DNA from: CAYSLU01 sp964431965
GTDB lineage: Bacteria > Verrucomicrobiota > Kiritimatiellia > CAIKKV01 > CAYSLU01
Direction of reading: 5' to 3'
NCBI GenBank assembly: GCA_964431965.1
Contig: CAYSLU010000076.1
Span: 1-26,086 of the forward strand
DNA: 26,086 nt
Position 1 is the stretch's first letter; every line of letters starts with the position of its first letter. Below are positions 22,972 through 26,086 of this stretch, piece after piece. Both the position numbers and the translations under genes were made by a program. The notes under the pieces are model-generated. The model did no database searches and was not told the DNA's origin. It saw only the letters and a list, made by a program, of their open reading frames with translations.

Positions 22972-23121
22972 GTCTTCTCCCATCCAGACTCGGGAACGCC
23001 CGTTCCCTCACTGTCGGCCACGGAATCCCACCGTGTCTGTCTGCCCGGCCTGGGCGGACTCGCGGGCTCTACCGCCGGTCGGGATTAGCGCGCCACGCGC
23101 GCATCACCCGGTCCCGAAGAC
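22972..23121 (-). ncRNA. FMN riboswitch (RFN element) controlling ribBA operon
   Basis: A 150-nt leader element that senses flavin mononucleotide. On the minus strand the conserved blocks appear in order: ACCGGCGGTAGAGCCCGCGA, then GGTGGGATTCCG, GGCCGACAGT, and AGTCTGGATGGGAGAAGA. P1 closes GTCTTC at the 5' end with GAAGAC at the 3' end. P5 (GGGAACGGGCGTTCCC) is also visible. It is followed by a terminator, so FMN should stop transcription of the rib genes and everything downstream that depends on this promoter. This is the standard location for the element. Confidence 0.96.
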
Positions 23122-23376
23122 GCTTCGTCTGTACCAAACGGGCTCCATACTCGCCGCCGGACCGTGGCAAGACAAGCTCAATCTGCCCGCGTCACGCGCC
23201 GGCCCGGCCCGGGCATCGTCCGGCGGGCGGCCGGCCGATCGTTCGCCGCATCCCCGCGCCGGCCGCACCCCGGCGCAGCCCGGGCTGCGCGGCCCGCCGT
23301 GGCGCGCACGGCCGCGGCACACCATTTCCTTGACGCAGGCTGGCCCCGCGTGGTCATGTATCCGGCGTCAAACGCA
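23122..23376. other. Divergent intergenic region, ribBA / araB
   Basis: No gene is supported here. On the minus strand TTGCCA (23170-23165) and TATGGA (23149-23144) with a short 15-nt spacer would start transcription about 15 nt before the riboswitch, the right place for the rib promoter, but the match is weak. On the plus strand a TTGACG at 23330 could be an ara -35 but has no good -10 partner. The remainder is GC-rich without repeats that I could see. Confidence 0.3.
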
Positions 23377-23395
23377 GGGCGCAAGACGTGCGCCC
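23377..23395 (+). promoter_or_regulatory. Perfect 7-bp inverted repeat upstream of araB
   Basis: GGGCGCAAGACGTGCGCCC has two perfect 7-base arms around AGACG and ends 24 nt before the araB start. The position suits an operator of a sugar-responsive repressor or an RNA hairpin near the ribosome site (GGAAGGAG at 23406-23413). No regulator gene is in the window. Confidence 0.4.
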
Positions 23396-23419
23396 GGATC
23401 ATGCAGGAAGGAGCCTCCC

Positions 23420-25123
23420 GTGAAGCGCTATGCCCTCGGCTTGGACTATGGAACCAACAGCTGTCGCTCGCTGATCGTCGACCTCGATGACGGCGCCGAA
23501 GTGGCCAGCTTCGTCTTCCCTTATCCGTCCGGCGCGGACGGGATCCTGCTCGACCCCAAGGACCCCAACGTCGCCCGCCAGAATCCCCGGGACTACATCG
23601 AGGCGATAGAAGTCGCCGTGCCCAAGGCGATCGCGCTCGCTAAGAAGGCCGACCGCTCGTTCGACCCGAAGGCCATCATCGGGATCGGCGTCGACACGAC
23701 GGGCAGCACGCCGCTGCCGGTCGATGCGGCGGGCACGCCGCTGGCCATGAAGGCGAAGTTCCGGAAGAACCTGTCCGCCATGGCCTGGCTCTGGAAGGAC
23801 CACACCGGCCACGCCGAGGCGGCCCGGATCACCGAGCTGGCGGCCCGGATCCGGCCGCAGTACCTGGCCAAGTGCGGCGGCACGTACTCCTCCGAGTGGT
23901 TCTGGAGCAAGATCCTCCATTGCCTGGCCGAGGATCCCGCCGTGTTCGCGGCCGCGCACAGCTTCGTCGAGTGCTGCGACTACATCCCCGCCGTCCTCAC
24001 GGGCACCACCAGGCCCGAGGTCATGCGCCGCGGCGTCTGCGCGGCCGGCCACAAGGCGATGTACTGCGAGGAGTGGAGCGGACTGCCGGACGTCGAGTTC
24101 CTGGGCCAGCTCGATCCGGCGCTCGCGCCGCTCCGGGCCCGGCTCTACAGCCGGGCGTACCCTTCCGACCAGCCGGCCGGCCGCCTCACCCGATCATGGG
24201 CCGCCAAGCTCGGGCTGAAGCCCGGCATCGCCGTCGCGGTCGGCGCGTTCGACGCGCACATGGGCGGCGTCGGCGCCGGCATCAAGGTCGGCACGCTGGT
24301 CAAGATCCTCGGAACGAGCACGTGCGATATGATGGTGTGGCCCAGCGGCCAGAAGCTGGCCGACATCCCGGGCGTCTGCGGGATCGTCAACGGGTCGATC
24401 CTTCCCGGCTGCTACGGCATCGAGGCCGGCCAGTCCGCCGTCGGCGACATCTTTCTGTGGTTCATCCACAAGCTCGTCCCGGCCTCCTACGGCAAGACGC
24501 CCGAAGCCCGCTTCCGGAAGCTCGCGGACCTGGCTGCCCGCCAGAAGCCCGGCGCGCACGGGCTCGTGGCGCTCGACTGGAACAACGGCAACCGCACGAT
24601 CCTCGTCGATGTCCGGCTGAGCGGGCTCCTGATCGGCCAGACGCTGCACACGGAGGCGCACGAGATCTACCGCGCGCTGATCGAAGCCACCGCATTCGGC
24701 GCGCTGACCATCATCAAGCGGATCGAGGAATACGGCGTGCCCGTGCGCGAGATCGTCAACTGCGGCGGCCTCGCCGCAAAGAACCCGCTGCTGATGCAGA
24801 TCTACGCGGACGTCACCGGACGCCCGATGAAGGTCTCGCGCAGCGACCAGACTTGCGCGCTCGGCGCCGCCATCTTCGGCGCGGTCGCGGCCGGCCGTGC
24901 CGCCGGCGGCTTCGCCACCTGCGAGGACGCGCAGGCCGCGCTCTGCGGCGTGCGCGAGCGCGTCTTCACGCCGGACCCCGCGAGCCACGCCGTCTACACC
25001 GAGCTCTATGCGATGTACCGGACGCTGCACGACGCGTTCGGCACGGCCGCGTGGAGCGGACGGCTCGCGCCCGTGATGAAGGACCTGATCGCCCTGCGCG
25101 AGCGGCAGCGCGTCCAGGCCTGA
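23420..25123 (+). CDS. araB: Ribulokinase
   Basis: Phosphorylates L-ribulose to L-ribulose-5-phosphate in L-arabinose catabolism. The 567 residues match the E. coli enzyme (566). FGGY-kinase features are the phosphate-binding start ALGLDYGTNSCRSLIVD, GIGVDTTGSTPLPVD, catalytic Asp278 in GAFDAHMGGVGAG, the ATP site KILGTSTCDMM, and NCGGLAAKNPLLMQIYADV with CALGAAIFGAV in the second domain. GTG 23420 follows GGAAGGAG; the frame is open far upstream through the riboswitch region, but that part is not coding. araD follows after 39 nt. No araA is in the window. Confidence 0.94.
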   Translation: MKRYALGLDYGTNSCRSLIVDLDDGAEVASFVFPYPSGADGILLDPKDPNVARQNPRDYIEAIEVAVPKAIALAKKADRSFDPKAIIGIGVDTTGSTPLPVDAAGTPLAMKAKFRKNLSAMAWLWKDHTGHAEAARITELAARIRPQYLAKCGGTYSSEWFWSKILHCLAEDPAVFAAAHSFVECCDYIPAVLTGTTRPEVMRRGVCAAGHKAMYCEEWSGLPDVEFLGQLDPALAPLRARLYSRAYPSDQPAGRLTRSWAAKLGLKPGIAVAVGAFDAHMGGVGAGIKVGTLVKILGTSTCDMMVWPSGQKLADIPGVCGIVNGSILPGCYGIEAGQSAVGDIFLWFIHKLVPASYGKTPEARFRKLADLAARQKPGAHGLVALDWNNGNRTILVDVRLSGLLIGQTLHTEAHEIYRALIEATAFGALTIIKRIEEYGVPVREIVNCGGLAAKNPLLMQIYADVTGRPMKVSRSDQTCALGAAIFGAVAAGRAAGGFATCEDAQAALCGVRERVFTPDPASHAVYTELYAMYRTLHDAFGTAAWSGRLAPVMKDLIALRERQRVQA

Positions 25124-25162
25124 TCCCGAGAACCCTGATCGCCCGACAACCGGAGGTGAGCC

Positions 25163-25858
25163 GTGCTGGAAGAACTCAAGGAGCAGGTGTGCGAGGCGAA
25201 CAAGGAACTCGAGCGCCTGAAGCTGGCCATCTTCACGTTCGGCAACGCGAGCGGCATCGACCGCTCGCGCGGCCTCGTCGTGATCAAGCCGAGCGGTGTG
25301 GCCTACGCGGACCTCAAGCCCGCTGATCTCGTGGTCCTTGACCTGCACGGCACGGTCGTCGAGGGCAGTCTCCGGCCGTCCTCCGACACGCCGACGCACC
25401 TCGCCCTGTACCGGGCGTTCGCCGGCATCTCGGGCGTGACGCACACTCACAGCCCGTACGCCACGATGTTCGCCCAGGCCGGACGGGGCGTCCCCTGCCT
25501 CGGAACGACGCACGCCGACTACTTTCACGGCGAGGTGCCGTGCACGCGCCCGCTGGCGCGCCGGGAGATCGAGACCGATTACGAGGGGAACACCGGCCAG
25601 GTCATCGTGCAGCGCTTTTCCGGACAGGATCCCCTGCGCATGCCCGCCGTCCTCGTCGCGGGCCATGGGCCGTTCGCCTGGGGGCGCAGCGCGATGGACT
25701 CCGCCCACAACGCGGCGTATCTCGAGGCGGTCGCCCAGATCGCGCTCGGCACGCTCCAGCTGGCGCCGTCGGTCGAGCCGATCGCCCCGTATCTTCTCGA
25801 CAAGCACTATCTCCGGAAGCACGGAGGCCATGCGTACTACGGGCAGGCGGGACGCTAG
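25163..25858 (+). CDS. araD: L-ribulose-5-phosphate 4-epimerase
   Basis: Converts L-ribulose-5-phosphate to D-xylulose-5-phosphate, feeding the pentose phosphate pathway. At 231 residues it has the same length as E. coli AraD. Phosphate-binding residues are in FGNASGID and IKPSGV; Asp75 is in SSDT. Zinc ligands are His94 and His96 in THTHSPY plus His168 in AGHGPFAWG. Asp119 and the C-terminal tyrosines (AYYGQ) correspond to the catalytic pair. GTG 25163 follows a strong GGAGGTGA. The C-terminus is intact although transposase-like sequence begins shortly after the stop. Confidence 0.95.
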   Translation: MLEELKEQVCEANKELERLKLAIFTFGNASGIDRSRGLVVIKPSGVAYADLKPADLVVLDLHGTVVEGSLRPSSDTPTHLALYRAFAGISGVTHTHSPYATMFAQAGRGVPCLGTTHADYFHGEVPCTRPLARREIETDYEGNTGQVIVQRFSGQDPLRMPAVLVAGHGPFAWGRSAMDSAHNAAYLEAVAQIALGTLQLAPSVEPIAPYLLDKHYLRKHGGHAYYGQAGR

Positions 25859-25878
25859 TGCAGGGCGGCAGGACGACC

Positions 25879-25906
25879 TTTACATCAGGCACGAGTATCG
25901 TATGCT
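25879..25906 (+). promoter_or_regulatory. Sigma-70-like promoter of the transposase
   Basis: TTTACA (25879-25884), 16-nt spacer, TATGCT (25901-25906). The expected start of transcription, about 25913, is within a few bases of the ATG at 25915, which would give an almost leaderless message. Confidence 0.4.
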
Positions 25907-25914
25907 TCGCTTCC

Positions 25915-26086
25915 ATGAGAGTCGCACCCGCGAGTGTCCTGTGTTCGGAAGAACGGGCGACGTGGGACGGCTGGGCGACGGCGCGAACCCTGCCACTGCG
26001 ATTGGTTCAGCGGTCGCGATTGGTCTGCCTGGCCGCCGATGGAGTTCAGAACCAGGAGATTGCGGCCCAGCTGAACATGTCTCGCC
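25915..26086 (+). CDS. IS630-family transposase, N-terminal part (3' end outside window)
   Basis: An open frame of 57 codons runs to the window end. After a variable start it reads ARTLPLRLVQRSRLVCLAAD and NQEIAAQLNMSR, the characteristic helix-turn-helix start of IS630-type DDE transposases, which binds the element ends. The catalytic DDE residues would lie downstream, outside the window. No Shine-Dalgarno is visible before ATG 25915, in line with a near-leaderless transcript; the true start might be slightly further in. Confidence 0.8.
   Translation, partial: MRVAPASVLCSEERATWDGWATARTLPLRLVQRSRLVCLAADGVQNQEIAAQLNMSR

Larger units (their letters stand above)
25859..26086 (+). mobile_element. 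Left part of a probable IS630-family insertion sequence
   Basis: The sequence after the araD stop changes to lower GC and carries a transposase start. The right end and the inverted repeats lie outside, so boundaries are not defined. IS630 elements insert at TA; a TA occurs in the araD stop codon (25856-25857), so the element could begin right there, but this cannot be shown. Confidence 0.5.

Noticed and set aside
22876..22983. Longer N-terminus of RibBA
   Set aside because: It would translate the terminator and the linker hairpin of the riboswitch; RibBA family proteins begin near residue MATRKQKG.
8986..23121. Search for tRNA, rRNA, CRISPR or toxin-antitoxin modules
   Set aside because: No cloverleaf-like segments, spaced direct repeats or small gene pairs of that kind were seen; nearly all DNA is accounted for by metabolic genes.
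22340..23419. Upstream extension of araB in the same frame
   Set aside because: It runs antisense through ribBA and the FMN riboswitch; araB homologues start at 23420, where a good ribosome site is present.

Overview
The window is about 26 kb of dense, GC-rich bacterial DNA with no tRNA, rRNA or CRISPR array. The organism looks Gram-negative: the solute-binding protein has a cleavable signal peptide and no lipobox. It also looks at least partly anaerobic, because it has an indolepyruvate:ferredoxin oxidoreductase. It appears glycan-degrading, with a heparinase-type lyase, a TIM-barrel glycosidase-like protein, NagA, araB/araD and an unusual sugar-kinase/nucleotidyltransferase fusion. A PVC-type lineage (Kiritimatiellota, Lentisphaerota or Verrucomicrobiota) would fit, but that is an inference from gene content and not demonstrated.

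Layout. (1) 1-620, minus: 5' part of a GAPDH gene of the glycosomal type, sharing a divergent promoter region with (2) 865-8964, plus: livK-livH-livM-livG-livF, a phenylacetate-CoA-ligase-like gene, iorA and iorB. This reads as an uptake and 2-oxo-acid oxidation unit for branched-chain or aromatic amino acids. Most junctions are ATGA overlaps. A long hairpin separates livK from livH, and a second promoter probably precedes iorA. (3) 8986-11028, minus: a heparinase II/III-like protein, divergent from (4) 11219-13957, plus: a 912-residue fusion of a GlmU-type nucleotidyltransferase with a GHMP sugar kinase whose motifs resemble plant galacturonokinase. (5) 23121 down to 14111, minus: an FMN riboswitch and terminator, then ribBA-ribH-nusB-ftsY-ribD-ribE, a C4 zinc-ribbon coiled-coil protein, a glycosidase-like protein with a histone-H1-like tail, and a nagA-type deacetylase. 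(6) 23420-25858, plus: araB-araD for L-arabinose use. (7) 25915 to the end: the N-terminus of an IS630-family transposase.

How it works together. Riboflavin synthesis is complete in the window (RibBA, RibH, RibD, RibE) and is controlled by an FMN riboswitch. Its terminator arms repeat the aptamer P1 strands, so the switching scheme can be read from the sequence. Genes 8986-17153 suggest intracellular processing of uronate- and amino-sugar-containing oligosaccharides. In that reading the kinase/nucleotidyltransferase fusion would turn a free sugar into an NDP-sugar. The fusion is the strongest candidate for something not well described. Second-tier points are the ligase-like protein with altered nucleotide-binding motifs, IorA without its ferredoxin tail, and the basic tail on the glycosidase.
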